A program made the translations under genes and the position numbers. This document shows positions 19,578-28,681 of a stretch of 28,681 bases of DNA, one piece after another. This DNA is from Isohypsibius dastychi (lineage: Eukaryota > Tardigrada > Eutardigrada > Parachela > Isohypsibiidae). Positions within the stretch are counted from its first letter, which is position 1; every line of letters starts with the position of its first letter. The DNA is taken from the NCBI GenBank assembly GCA_034696485.1, contig JAQIWT010000204.1, forward strand, positions 1 to 28,681, given 5' to 3'. The notes below the pieces were generated by a model. The model worked only from the letters and a program-made list of their open reading frames with translations, did not search any database and had not been told where the DNA came from.

Positions 19578-22500
19578 TCAATGTTGCAAAGATAAAAAAC
19601 TTTCGAAAATGTTCTCTTCGAGGACGGAGAATGTTGAGCGCCAAAATGAAACGCATCGAATATTCGGAAGTCCAGCCAGATGTCCTCGGTGTAGTTTAAT
19701 TTCCTCGCAACCTTCGAATATCAAATCCAAAAGATTCGGTAGATCCAATTCGACAAACGTCTGGCTATCGAAATCAGTCCAACCAATAATTATCAGCTGA
19801 ACAACCTGGTCTTTCACGCAGTCCAGAATCTTTTTGATATTCATTCTTTGAAGGACCTGAACCGAGATCCCAATCTTTGAATTATGCATTCCCAGCTTCC
19901 GGTGTACCAACTGCAGGTCATTCATGTGAGCTTCATCGTGTAATGAAGTGCAGAAGTCATCACCTCCTTTTCGCGCTGGTGTTTGCGTAAAGGTGAGCAA
20001 CCCTCCTAGGACTTGCGAAGCTTCCACCTGGCAAGAACCTAAAGAAAATTTGCTCAGTTGTTCGGCCGAATACTCATTTCCACTCAAATCCGGAAGGATT
20101 GACAAAAAAGGATGTCGGAGCAGCTGCTCGGCGGTGCATATGTTCTCCGCGAAAATTCTGGCCAGAAACCTTTCAAGGACTGTGTCGGCTTTGCGGATGT
20201 TAGGAAACTGATTTTGCTCTGCAATCAGTCTTTTTTCAGCGTAGAAGAAGTCCGCTATTGTGCACATCAGCTGGTTGAATGACTTCTTTTCCTCGGGTAA
20301 ATTGAGATCTTCAGGCCAGATCATTATCATCAAAATACAACCAAAGCTCCAGATATCAACACAAGGATTTAGAACGTGACTGGTCATTTCACGGTGTGAA
20401 AGATAATGCCGAACTTCCACAGCCATGAAGAACTCGTCTCCTTCGTCAACGCAACTTATGTCACTGATTTCCACCTTATCATCTCCCTGTATCGGGTATG
20501 GGATTTCCAGGCCCGTGATTTTCAGCAGAGTAGTCTTGCAATCAACATTCTTGATCAGGATAGTGTGGGTTGTCAGTGCACTGTGTACAATTTGCCTGCG
20601 ATGCAAGTAGTCCAACCCACGCAGAATTTGTCGGCTGTATTCGTAGACTTCCCCGCTGGCGATTCGTCCATTCAGAAGAATCTCTTCGAGTGTCGAACCT
20701 ACAGTGTTGTATCATTTGTGTCAAATTACTGTACATTACATGGAAATTACTGTACTGTATTGCCTCAACCAGATGGTGCTGAAATACTGGACAGTCGGTT
20801 CAATGATACCCAACTGGCTATGCTAACCCACTCAGAGCACCACGGGTACCATTTTCTGCCCGAGAATATTTTTGCAGCGTCTGGTCGGGGCACTACCGTA
20901 CTTGTGATTTGTACGCACCTTTGGCCGACTCCATAAGAAGAATCGAGCGAGAAATTATCGTGTCGTCGAAGTGATAGTACTGCCTGATGTTTTCATGACT
21001 CAGATGAAGTATGCTTTTTAGCCTCTTCGAAAATAGCGTATATTGACTATCGTTCGTAAAGTCACGAACGCTAGCTTCTAGATGGTCGTTGTGCAGCCCC
21101 ACCCCATGTTGATGTTCAAGTATTGCCAGATGACATTCACCAAATATTCCAGATTTCGTAAAAGTTGAAATTTTAAAATACAACTTCGGTCCATCCAGAA
21201 CAGGTAGATGTGCTACGGAGTCAAATCTTAGGTCAACTGGTCCTCTCACTCCGAAGGCAGTTTTGTGCTCGCAATATTGAGGGATCAGACCCTGGCCCGA
21301 TCCAAACAGAACACTCACGGTTTCACTTGTGAACATCCATGGAAAACTTTGTCGATAGTGTTCCATACACTCGGGAATGCACAGGCTAGTTTTTTCGCAC
21401 AGGTAGATAAGTAACAGCGACTGCAGGTCATCGAAAACATTTGTTTCAATCGATGCAAACTGGCACTTGTGGAACAACATTGCACGGATGTTTTGATAAC
21501 CGTATAGATGACCTTTAAGAAGAGACATGTTTCGGCACCGAATGAATGATATTTGGACCAGATTTGGTAAGACTGTATGTTGGAGGCAGTCACTGTACCA
21601 TTCTGAGCAGTCCAAGAAATGAATCACAGCCACCTGCTGTCGCAGCTTGTGTGGAATATATGGGATTGCTGACTGCCGCAAAACCAGGATGATTGGATTG
21701 TTCAATTTCAGCGATGCTATCCCTTTCAGCGCAATACTGATGCAACCGACTTCTTGTGATCCATTCGGTGAACTGATGCAGATGACTCTGTTATTCGATG
21801 ATAAATGCACATTGGCTTCAAATGATTCGAGAGCTTCGACGTCACAATGGGGCAACGGTTGAAAAGAAAATTGTGGAAGTGGGGCCAGAAATGGATCTCG
21901 TAGCAAATGCGCTGCCGAGTGACGTTCTGTAGGATCTCTTACTAGACATCTGTCTATGAAGAATCTCAGTTCGTTGATGATGTGTTCGCTGATATTCGGC
22001 GTTGTTCCAGTCCGAGGCATGGGGAGCCTGATATGCTGATATTCAGTGCTGGCAGTGCCAGCCGAAGTTGAGTCAACGTTGCGAGTTTCAATTTCGAGAC
22101 CTTGTGCCATTTCCAATACTACAATGCCAAAACTCCACACATCAGTTTTCCGACCAGGCTTTCTGGTTCCGCTGTTCGAATAGAACTCATTCATCTCCGG
22201 AGACATATATCGACTGGTTCCCCGCGGCCCGGAAATATCGCCAGATCCTGTCGCTTGCTGACTGAGGTGAATTGAATCATCGTGATCCGCAATTTTCAGG
22301 CACCCCTTCTCTCCAGGATAATCAAGTAGAATGTTGGCAGGCTTTAGATCCGTGTGAAGTATCTCATTTCGATGCAGGTACTCAAGACCTTCAAGAATCT
22401 GCTTCCTATACAGGCGAACTTTTGAGTATGGTAGAGGACCTCTTTTGAGAATATCTGCTAGGGAACCACCTGAAAGCAGCTTCAATAAATCCGATGAATA

Positions 22501-23093
22501 AGCAAAGTTCTACATACCTACCGTAGTGTAACACATCAAATTTCCAGTCAAATCTAAAACACCGAGATACTTTCAAAATTCAAGAGGACATCATAAACTT
22601 GGTTGACCTTAGACAGTTTAGGCGTCCAAAAAGTCCCTGGTGAAACAGGGACTTTTGAGAAGCACCAAGGACTTTTGGGAAGCTTATAGTGGTACTCTTA
22701 TATTTTGAGCTAGTTATACAGCGACGCGCTTTGAATTCCCTTACCTGAGCAGTATTCCATTGCAATTTCCAACGTTGTGGGATCGATGAATGTCTTCGAC
22801 CTTTTGATTGCAAAGTCATGTAGAAGGACTATGTTCGGATGGGACAAACGCATTAATGTTTTGATTCTTCCAATTTTTTGCGCCATTCGGTGTTCATTGT
22901 CTTCCCCGGCATCAGCAGAATACGGCAGTATGATGTGTTTTACGGCAAAAACATGTTGGTTGTTGCTCCCAGATATTGCAGATCGCATGGAAACGGTTTT
23001 CGCCTTGTATATTATCCCGAAGCTTCCGGAAGATATAAGTCCCGTGAGCTCGTACTTAACAATTTTGTTGTCAATTGCAAACGTGCCAGACAT
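19578..23093 (-). CDS. MAP3K-like kinase / LRR-like / pseudokinase / LRR-like protein, three exons
   Basis: Exons 23093-22745, 22469-20919 and 20698-19578 join in phase 1 (introns 275 and 220 nt) to give 1006 residues. Kinase domain 1 (about residues 13-310) has SSGSFG, the VAxK-type Lys in VFAVK (about 52), HTDLKPAN instead of HRD (Asp about 157), DHD instead of DFG (about 178-180), GTSRYMSPE and DVWSFG. The catalytic Lys and both Asp are present, so activity is possible. GGSLADIL and QILEGLEYLH resemble STE11/MAP3K kinases. Residues about 335-495 form an LRR-like region (LPNLVQISFIRC..). A second kinase fold starts near 546 (SGIFGECHLA) but reads HSAL at HRD and TGL at DFG and has no VAxK Lys, so it is a pseudokinase. 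A second LRR-like region follows and ends at the TGA. No signal or membrane segment is seen. The start ATG (23093) is the first in frame, but the gene may extend upstream. Confidence 0.75.
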
Positions 23094-23141
23094 TTCTTTG
23101 TGGTAAACAGGAAAACCAAGCAATCCTTGTTTGTAAAACTG

Positions 23142-23437
23142 TCAGAGATTATCATAGCTTCTCACCGTCAAAATCGATTTGTTATGGCTTAGCATATTTG
23201 AAATATCAGTGGCGACCTGATCGTAGAAGCAAACTGTTTCGTGATAGACTATCAGTTGTCGTTCTGAAACTACAACTGATAACCTTTGAATTGAAACTTG
23301 GAGATATTTGAGCTCGACGTTGCTTTCCTCGTGTTTGGCCGGATGCCGTAGTTGACCGTTTTCATCAATGGAGGGAATCAGACCGAAGAACACTGGCTGA
23401 TCATAAGTCCGATCATACTTTGGATTTCGAAAGTTTG
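23142..23437 (-). CDS. Possible upstream exon of the kinase gene
   Basis: An open frame without ATG runs from about 23437 to a donor GTGAGA near 23165. It encodes NPKYDRTYDQPVFFGLIP and later ELKYLQVSIQRLSVVV. The phrase FGLIP recalls the GQGLIP segment that precedes the pseudokinase in the next unit, which suggests that each kinase is preceded by the same short region. The phase of this donor does not fit the ATG exon directly, so the join is unproven. Confidence 0.3.
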
Positions 23438-23590
23438 ATCAAACTTGTAACTCTGCTCGCGAGTAGAGTTACAGAATATGATCGATCATAGAGTTGATCA
23501 TACTTTTGGACCAATAGGGAAAGTGGAAATAGCTTCAAACTCGATTTGAAAAATATGATCAGCTTTATGATCAACAAATAAGCACAGGTC
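23401..23590. repeat. Cluster of TGATCA/GATCATA palindromes
   Basis: TGATCA or GATCATA occurs many times in 190 bp. A 26-nt near-perfect palindrome centred on TCGCGA lies at 23447-23472 and is flanked by inverted copies of GATCATACTT (23411-23420 and again from about 23496). Confidence 0.5.
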
Positions 23591-24297
23591 TGATTCCTCT
23601 CAATATCATTCAACGAAACAGCCCTGCTCTGCGCTTTTGGGGTTCTCTGTTGCTCACAGCACAAGTTCTCGCTACACTTTTTGTCTTCCGGGCAGACCAG
23701 CATACAAACAGACACGACACGTATTTAAAATATGTCAAATTTAATTCCTGATGTAAATTCCACGTCACGTCAGAGAAATTGAATTAATCAAAATGCTGTT
23801 ATTTGTCGGTATATCATCAGCCTAGAAAATTTATCTGGAGCGAACCAAACGATTCACATATATTTTCATATTGTTAGTGGCTAATAACAGCCTGTGAAGT
23901 TCCCAACCTTGGTAGATATCGATTCGATAGTATTCTTTGCCAGAGCGGTATTTTGATTCATGAACTGTTCTCTTTTTTGCCGCAAAAAAACACGTGAACG
24001 TATGGGCCATAGTTCAGGCGCAGGTGAAGAGAAGAGAGTGAAACCAAGCGTGGGAGCCCACTGATAACGCTTCCACTGGCATCTTCCAGGCCAACAAAAT
24101 GCCCGCCCCTCCTTTGTTCGTTTTTGCCGAGGCCTGAACTTCTTCATGTTGTTAGCATGCCGACACAGGCCGTGCGTCTACGCATCATGTGATAACAAAG
24201 GCCATCTCTTCCTTATGAGATTCGATTTCAGTTGTCTGTTTTTCATTCTTGAATTGAAGCCATAAATCGAAAACTGATTCCACGCTAAGATTTCAAT
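23591..24297. other. Intergenic, possible short Cys-rich frame on the minus strand
   Basis: On the minus strand from about 23703 the frame reads MLVCPEDKKCSENLCCEQQ, a Cys spacing like that of WAP-type or knottin peptides, and runs into the palindrome cluster. It has no splice or polyadenylation support and no clear signal peptide, so it is not called as a gene. The 24000-24297 part is the upstream region of the exonuclease gene. Confidence 0.3.
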
Positions 24298-26690
24298 ATG
24301 AGTACATCAACGAGTCGTGAAATCAACGGAGTTACTAAGAAGCGCAGTCGAGATGACGAATCTGGCCAGGAGTTATTAGAAACGTCGAAGAAGTTCGCGG
24401 CGGTGGGATCTGTTGTAAAATCCAACCCAGGAATCAGGTAAAATTTGACAACCATTTTCAACTATCAGAATTTGTTTTGACGAGGATAAACGACGGCACA
24501 AGCCATGAAGTTATTATGCTTGGTTCTTTAAAATGGATTCAATAAAACGATTCATCGCTTCATTCTTTACTCAGTTACCCATTTTCGTTGTTTGAGATAA
24601 TTATTTGTATTGTTAATCATCTAGCCCGGAACTGAAAATCTGAAATTTATCGAAGTGTTGAGAATCGTCTTGATATTTTTGTCCTTAGCTCACTCGTGCA
24701 GTCGCTAATTGGCCTTGTTTCAGTGTTGTCCAGAATCGAGTCGCTCCAAGAATCTTCGGATACCCCTATCAGCCCATCTCCACACCCAACACTGGACTGA
24801 ATTATCTGGTTGTAATCGATTGCGAAGCAACCTGCGATGGTGAATTTGGTGGCGGATTTCGACGTGGTGGAATGTACTTGCAAGAGGTCATCGAGATTGC
24901 AGCTGTTGTTGTCAACGTGAAAAATCAACAAATTGTGAGTGGTGCACTTCAGAAATGTGTTGATACTTCAATTTGTATTTTAGTGATTGTTTTTCTTTGA
25001 GTTATAATTTTGAATCGTCAAATAATTGGTAGCATATCTGTTTGGCAGTTAATGTGCCCGGGGAGTGAGGTTCCAGTCAGCTTCCAAACCTATGTTCAGC
25101 CTACAACTCAAAAACTTGCAAATTTGACCAAGTATTGCACGGATCTGACTGGCATCACTCAACAAATGGTGGATACCGCACCGACTTTCCCGGCTGCTCT
25201 TGGGATGTTCCGTCAGTGGCTGATCGACCTTACACTGATGAAGCCCTATGAAAGCGCAAGCTCACGACGTGACTGGGTAATGGCAACGGATGGGTAAGTC
25301 GGTTTATTGGAGTGACTTTGGAATATGTATCTCGATTAAACGGAAATTCAAAATGCACAGAATCCCATTTCAAAACCTGATATGAAATCAAAATCGAAAG
25401 TTTTTCCTGAAGGTAATGTAATAGGTAAGGTAAGGTAAGGTAAGTTTAATAAACTCTTCCTTGATTAGGAAGCAGTGACCTTATACCAGTCACGGTTTTC
25501 ATAAATGGGCTGGCTACCGATATCGATAGCAAAACAGCAAAACATAAAGAAGTTCAGAAGATAAGACTAAAGCGATTTCCAATCTCGAGATCTCTATTGA
25601 AAACAGCATAAGAGTCTTTCAGGATTCGAAAACATAAAGAGGCCGTAATATACAGTAGATCACATTTTTTCTTAGATAAAGAGTCAAAGTTCCGCAGACT
25701 TTCGAGGAAAACACGTTCAATATCACTTGAAGAAGGTGACGCAATTCCTTGCTCCACATGAATCCAATAGAGGGGTCAGTTGGCCCGACGCAGGCACACA
25801 TGAAGCAAAACCGTTTTCGGTTTTTTTGGAAATATTTGAGGAACAAAACTTGGGGTCGTGACTGAATATGTATTTTGTATGTATGACTGATTTTTTTGCG
25901 ATTTGTTGACCCATCAGCAAGGGTCGAAATATTTTGAATTCAGTCACCGTTAATCGCATTCTGGGTGGGTGCTCTAAATGGCAGTTTGGTTTTAGTTAAA
26001 GATACTCTGGATTTGCAAGTTGATAACGGATTTTCAGCCAACCAGTGACAACCGTATAAAACTGAATCAAAAGGTCTGACTTTGAACGGGTGCTTCCGAT
26101 GGGGTTTCAGTGTCAGGCATTGTCGATTTTTCAGGAAACAATCAGTTTTCTCAAATATTTATATCCAATTTCTATTGTCGGAAATAAGTACATTGTCAGC
26201 TTATGAAATCATTTTATAAATGTGTAATAAAACTTATCTGCGCAAACAAATTTTGGTTTTGGTTGCGGTATTCTCCAGTCAAACTCTTAAATAATATTAT
26301 GAATATGACCTTGTGCGTTTTAGGAGCTTCGACTTCAACTTGTTCATCCATCAAGGATGCGTGGTTAACAAGATCCAGTATCCGGAATATGCCAAGCATT
26401 TCGCCAAGATTGGGGAGATCTTCATTCAAACGCTTCGATTGTCCAGATTGCAAAACATTGAGAACATGCTGGCAAGTTTGGGGATGAGTTTTGAAGGGAA
26501 GCCTCATGGAGCTCTTGCTGATGCCAAGAATCTGGCTCGAGTTGCATGTGAGTTGTTGAAGCGAAATGCGGACATGCGAGCAAATGCACTGGTCATTCCG
26601 GAGCAACGCGATCCAGACTGGCAACGAACCTTCTGCTGCAAATATCGGCTCCTTACTCAAGTCGAACGCGATAACTTTCACGGCGCGTAA
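24298..26690 (+). CDS. DEDDh 3'-5' exonuclease, ERI1/ERI3-like, four exons
   Basis: Exons 24298-24437, 24724-24934, 25049-25293 and 26324-26690 join (phases 2, 0 and 2) to give 320 residues. The exonuclease fold spans about residues 70-285. Exo I is VVIDCEATCDG (Asp and Glu ligands), followed by EVIEIAAVVVN. LTGITQQMVD is the usual mid-domain helix. Exo II is MATDGSFDFNLF with its Asp. Exo III is HGALADAKNLA with the catalytic His and last Asp. All DEDDh residues are present, so it should be active. Family members trim 3' ends of small RNAs, histone mRNA and 5.8S rRNA. There is no SAP domain before the nuclease domain, unlike ERI1 proper; the N-terminus is short and basic (KKRSRDD). The C-terminus (WQRTFCCKYRLL) has a Cys pair. 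Intron 3 is about 1 kb, much longer than others here. Confidence 0.9.
25423..25444 (+). repeat. GGTAA pentanucleotide repeat inside an intron
   Basis: Four to five GGTAA units follow each other in the long third intron of the exonuclease gene. Each unit looks like a 5' splice site (G|GTAAG). Confidence 0.8.
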
Positions 26691-26889
26691 AATGGTCATA
26701 ATTCTCGTGTTCATTTATCCATATCGTTCTTTTGTTTAACCGTTTTGTACAAAGAAGTGGGAGCTTTGTTTTCGAGATGAATGATCTGTACTCCATATCG
26801 AATCAGCTTTTTTTTCGACCGATCTATATTTGGTCATTTGGGTACGATGGAAAGCGTGAGCGGTCAAGTTGTGTTTGGAGGACACGATG

Positions 26890-26895
26890 AATAAA
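26890..26895 (+). terminator. Polyadenylation signal of the exonuclease gene
   Basis: AATAAA occurs 200 nt after the stop codon in the sense orientation of the gene. Confidence 0.65.
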
Positions 26896-27674
26896 AATTA
26901 CAACGAAAAAATACAACAGGATATGTCCATGAACGTGTTGATCAAGCACGTGTAGAATTCAAAAGGCCAGAATCCTGCAAGGGAAAGCAAGAGAGTTGAT
27001 TTATTGGCGCCATTTCGAATATGTAATCGGAGAGTGGAGGTTCAAGTCAGTAGCTCAAGTCATCGATGTAACTGTGACCTCTCGGCTCCTTTTCGTGCAG
27101 ACATGTATTTGATTTTGCCAATCACAGGATGTCTGGCGTTTCTACCCATCCACTGGTCAGCTCATCTCGCTGATCCCAAGTGCAGAATAGCCGGATGGTG
27201 TTCCGCCTGAAATCACGGAAATCACTGTTGTTAGACAGCTGGTAGAGATTTAAATTCGACCGGCTGTTCATTCTCCGGCCAACTTAGATAAATTTTCCGT
27301 ATCTCAAAAATCTTTATGCTCGTGTGCCATTCCAGAACGCTACACAGCTTCAGGATTCGCTGAACAAGAGTCGGCCGTCAGCAAAGAACCAAGCACCGAG
27401 TTTGTTTTTCTTTGGTCTGTTTGGATCGGTTTTTGATGTCCAAAAACAGGCTTCATTCTAAAAGCATTTGGTTGTCAAAGTAAGAAATTATATTCTTTCA
27501 TGAAAAGCATATTACGAGTCCTAATCGTAATCAAAATATCGACCGGCCGTTATCAAAATTCTGCTTATGTTTGGGTTTCATGGAGATAACACGCGATGCA
27601 GCTGCTATTTTCCACGACACTACTGAATCATTTGTTGAAATCTCTGAGATTCGGAAATGGATTCAACAGGGTGA
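26896..27674. other. Intergenic or 5' region of the LRAT-like gene
   Basis: No exon can be fixed here. Short stretches such as DVWRFYPSTGQLISLIPSAE (27129-27191, after a CACAG) look protein-like but are isolated. An ATG at 27596 opens 42 codons in another frame than the LRAT-like exon. Confidence 0.35.
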
Positions 27675-28214
27675 CTGACAAAACACCGCTGGTCCGATCA
27701 CGAGCATCTGTTCAAATGCGGTGATCTTTTCGAGATATTCCGTGGCGACGTTCCATGGCCAATGAGTATTCTGAAACACTGCGTCTTATACTTGGGCAAT
27801 GGTTTGTGCGTTCACGTGACTCCTGCGGCTCAAGTTCAAGGACTACGTGCACTGTTTGTTTCATCCGCATTAACTCCGTCTTCACAAAATCCCTCCATGA
27901 CTGATGGAATAGCGCTGATAGAGACCGTGTTACGCAAAGGTGATGAGGTTCTGCGAGCTTCACAGCGCGATATTGGGAAAGAAGATCCCAAGGAGAACTA
28001 CATACGGGTGGATCAAATTCTAGTTATTCTTGAAAAGAACGACCTCTTTCGATTGCGCAATGTAAACATTCCGGGAACTGAGTTTGCACTTCGAACGTTC
28101 GAAGAGATATTCGACCTCGTTAAAGAATGGCAAGATAAGCCGTTTGATTATACGGTCTTTTGGTCTAATTGCGAACATTTTGTAAACAATCTTCGTTTTA
28201 AGCGAAGAAAATGA
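27675..28214 (+). CDS. LRAT/H-rev107-like acyltransferase-fold protein, 5' end unresolved
   Basis: The frame is open from 27675 to the stop at 28214. It reads CGDLFEIFRGDVPWP, then KHCVLYLGNG, LCVHVTP and, near the end, WSNCEHFVNNLRF. These are the four signatures of the LRAT/HRASLS group of the NlpC/P60 superfamily: GDLIEI-type first strand, catalytic His in H-x-x-x-Y-x-G, second His, and the nucleophile in NCEHF. Members act as phospholipid acyltransferases or thiol hydrolases, often on membranes. All three active-site residues are present. The first ATG in this frame (27762) lies after the GDLFEI strand and would cut it off, so translation probably starts in an upstream exon. No C-terminal membrane helix is seen, unlike H-rev107. 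It converges on the next gene. AATAAA follows at 28235. Confidence 0.8.
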   Translation: MTKHRWSDHEHLFKCGDLFEIFRGDVPWPMSILKHCVLYLGNGLCVHVTPAAQVQGLRALFVSSALTPSSQNPSMTDGIALIETVLRKGDEVLRASQRDIGKEDPKENYIRVDQILVILEKNDLFRLRNVNIPGTEFALRTFEEIFDLVKEWQDKPFDYTVFWSNCEHFVNNLRFKRRK

Positions 28215-28234
28215 ACAGCTTGGATCGATGGAAC

Positions 28235-28240
28235 AATAAA
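28235..28240 (+). terminator. Polyadenylation signal of the LRAT-like gene
   Basis: AATAAA lies 20 nt after the stop codon on the sense strand. Confidence 0.7.
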
Positions 28241-28332
28241 CGATGAAAAAAGAATCCTCTGTTTGCAACAAAATAAGATGCCGATGATGGAGCCGCAGAA
28301 AACAAGTAATCCTCACAACAGCAGCGCACTCT

Positions 28333-28602
28333 CTATTTCTTTTTATATTGACACTCTTTCTCTTGTTCCTTGTCCTCTTTCCCGCCTGAAAAGAAGTACG
28401 CCGCTGCAGCAACACCAGCACCAACGACTATTACCCCCTTGATTAGCGTTTCGAAGAACTGCATGAGAGGAATGGATGAGAATGAGACTTCATGCCGAAG
28501 AAGACTTACAAAAGATGATTGGTCAATCTGTTTTGGTCCATCATTGCGAAGGCCGATTTTTTCCTTTTTGGACGGATCGTGGTTATCCGGGGCACTTTGC
28601 AA
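28333..28602 (-). CDS. Small protein with one membrane segment, two exons visible, 5' incomplete
   Basis: The visible coding sequence runs from at least 28602 to 28510, then after a 51-nt intron (28509-28459, donor GTAAGT, acceptor CATGCAG, phase 0) from 28458 to 28333. The protein has a charged N-terminal part (DPSKKEKIGLRNDG), the hydrophobic stretch GVIVVGAGVAAAAYFF and a short Lys/Glu-rich tail. It looks like a small tail-anchored or single-pass membrane protein. No ATG is present before the window's G-rich repeat, into which the frame stays open, so the start is probably outside. The intron length is a multiple of three and holds no stop. Its 3' end converges with the LRAT-like gene about 120 bp away. 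The family is not recognised. Confidence 0.55.
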   Translation of the reverse strand: MQSAPDNHDPSKKEKIGLRNDGPKQIDQSSFVSLLRHEVSFSSIPLMQFFETLIKGVIVVGAGVAAAAYFFSGGKEDKEQEKECQYKKK

Positions 28603-28681
28603 GGTGGGCCGTGGGTGGGCGTGGGTGGGTGGGTGGGCTGTGGGTGGGCCGTGGGTGGGTCATGGTGGGCCGTGGGTGGGT
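28603..28681. repeat. G-rich tandem repeat, cut by the window end
   Basis: Units of GTGGGTGGGC / GTGGGTGGGT with small variants fill the last 79 bp. The plus strand has many GGG runs separated by one to three bases. The minus strand reads as Pro/His/Thr codons in the frame of the adjoining gene. Confidence 0.85.

Noticed and set aside
26214-26714. Long minus-strand open frame antisense to the last exonuclease exon
   Set aside because: It covers the conserved Exo II/III exon whose plus-strand reading is certain, so it is a shadow.
1-28681. CRISPR arrays, bacterial operons, tRNA or rRNA genes
   Set aside because: No regularly spaced direct repeats of that kind, no operon structure, and no cloverleaf or rRNA sequence was recognised.

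Overview
This window looks like a compact invertebrate nuclear genome. Genes are intron-split with GT-AG boundaries, and most introns are 48-67 nt. Several genes encode small proteins with N-terminal signal peptides, AATAAA signals follow several stop codons, and no bacterial operon features are present. Base composition and gene style would fit a small ecdysozoan, for example a tardigrade, but that is an inference and nothing here proves it. All exon models were assembled by eye from splice consensus, reading-frame phase and protein-family patterns.

Left part (1-8,500). On the minus strand lie a secreted protein built of Trp/Asn-rich, glycosylation-rich repeats (206-1377) and a four-exon BTB/POZ gene carrying a duplicated unknown module (1878-4356). 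Then comes an eight-exon plus-strand gene of the astacin metalloprotease family whose zinc site is completely lost (5334-7405, 5' end not found, one apparent frameshift). A small two-exon secreted protein follows (8009-8465).

Middle (8,700-18,500). A tentative three-exon plus-strand gene (8762-9422) is followed by part of a receptor-type (ANF-like) ligand-binding domain, interrupted by an in-frame TAA and with no recognisable guanylate cyclase downstream (9606-11726). Next are a small secreted protein (13778-14179, minus), a 1.68-kb element with long terminal inverted repeats, many internal copies of a short motif and a spliced minus-strand gene inside (14490-16166), and another small secreted protein (16950-17447, minus).

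Right part (18,500-28,681). A large minus-strand gene joins a MAP3K-like kinase domain, an LRR-like region, a pseudokinase domain and a second LRR-like region. An in-frame TGA (19578-19580) separates it from about 350 further open codons with a third LRR-like region. Downstream are a four-exon DEDDh 3'-5' exonuclease of the ERI1/ERI3 type (24298-26690, plus), an LRAT/H-rev107-like NlpC/P60-fold gene (27675-28214, plus) and a small single-membrane-segment gene that converges on it (28333-28602, minus, 5' end probably outside the window). The window ends in a G-rich tandem repeat.

The most unusual items are the zinc-less astacin, the kinase/LRR-like/pseudokinase array with its in-frame stop, the duplicated-module BTB protein, and the inverted-repeat element carrying a spliced gene. 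The genes share no obvious pathway. Several are lineage-specific secreted or rapidly evolving families, and at least two look damaged.
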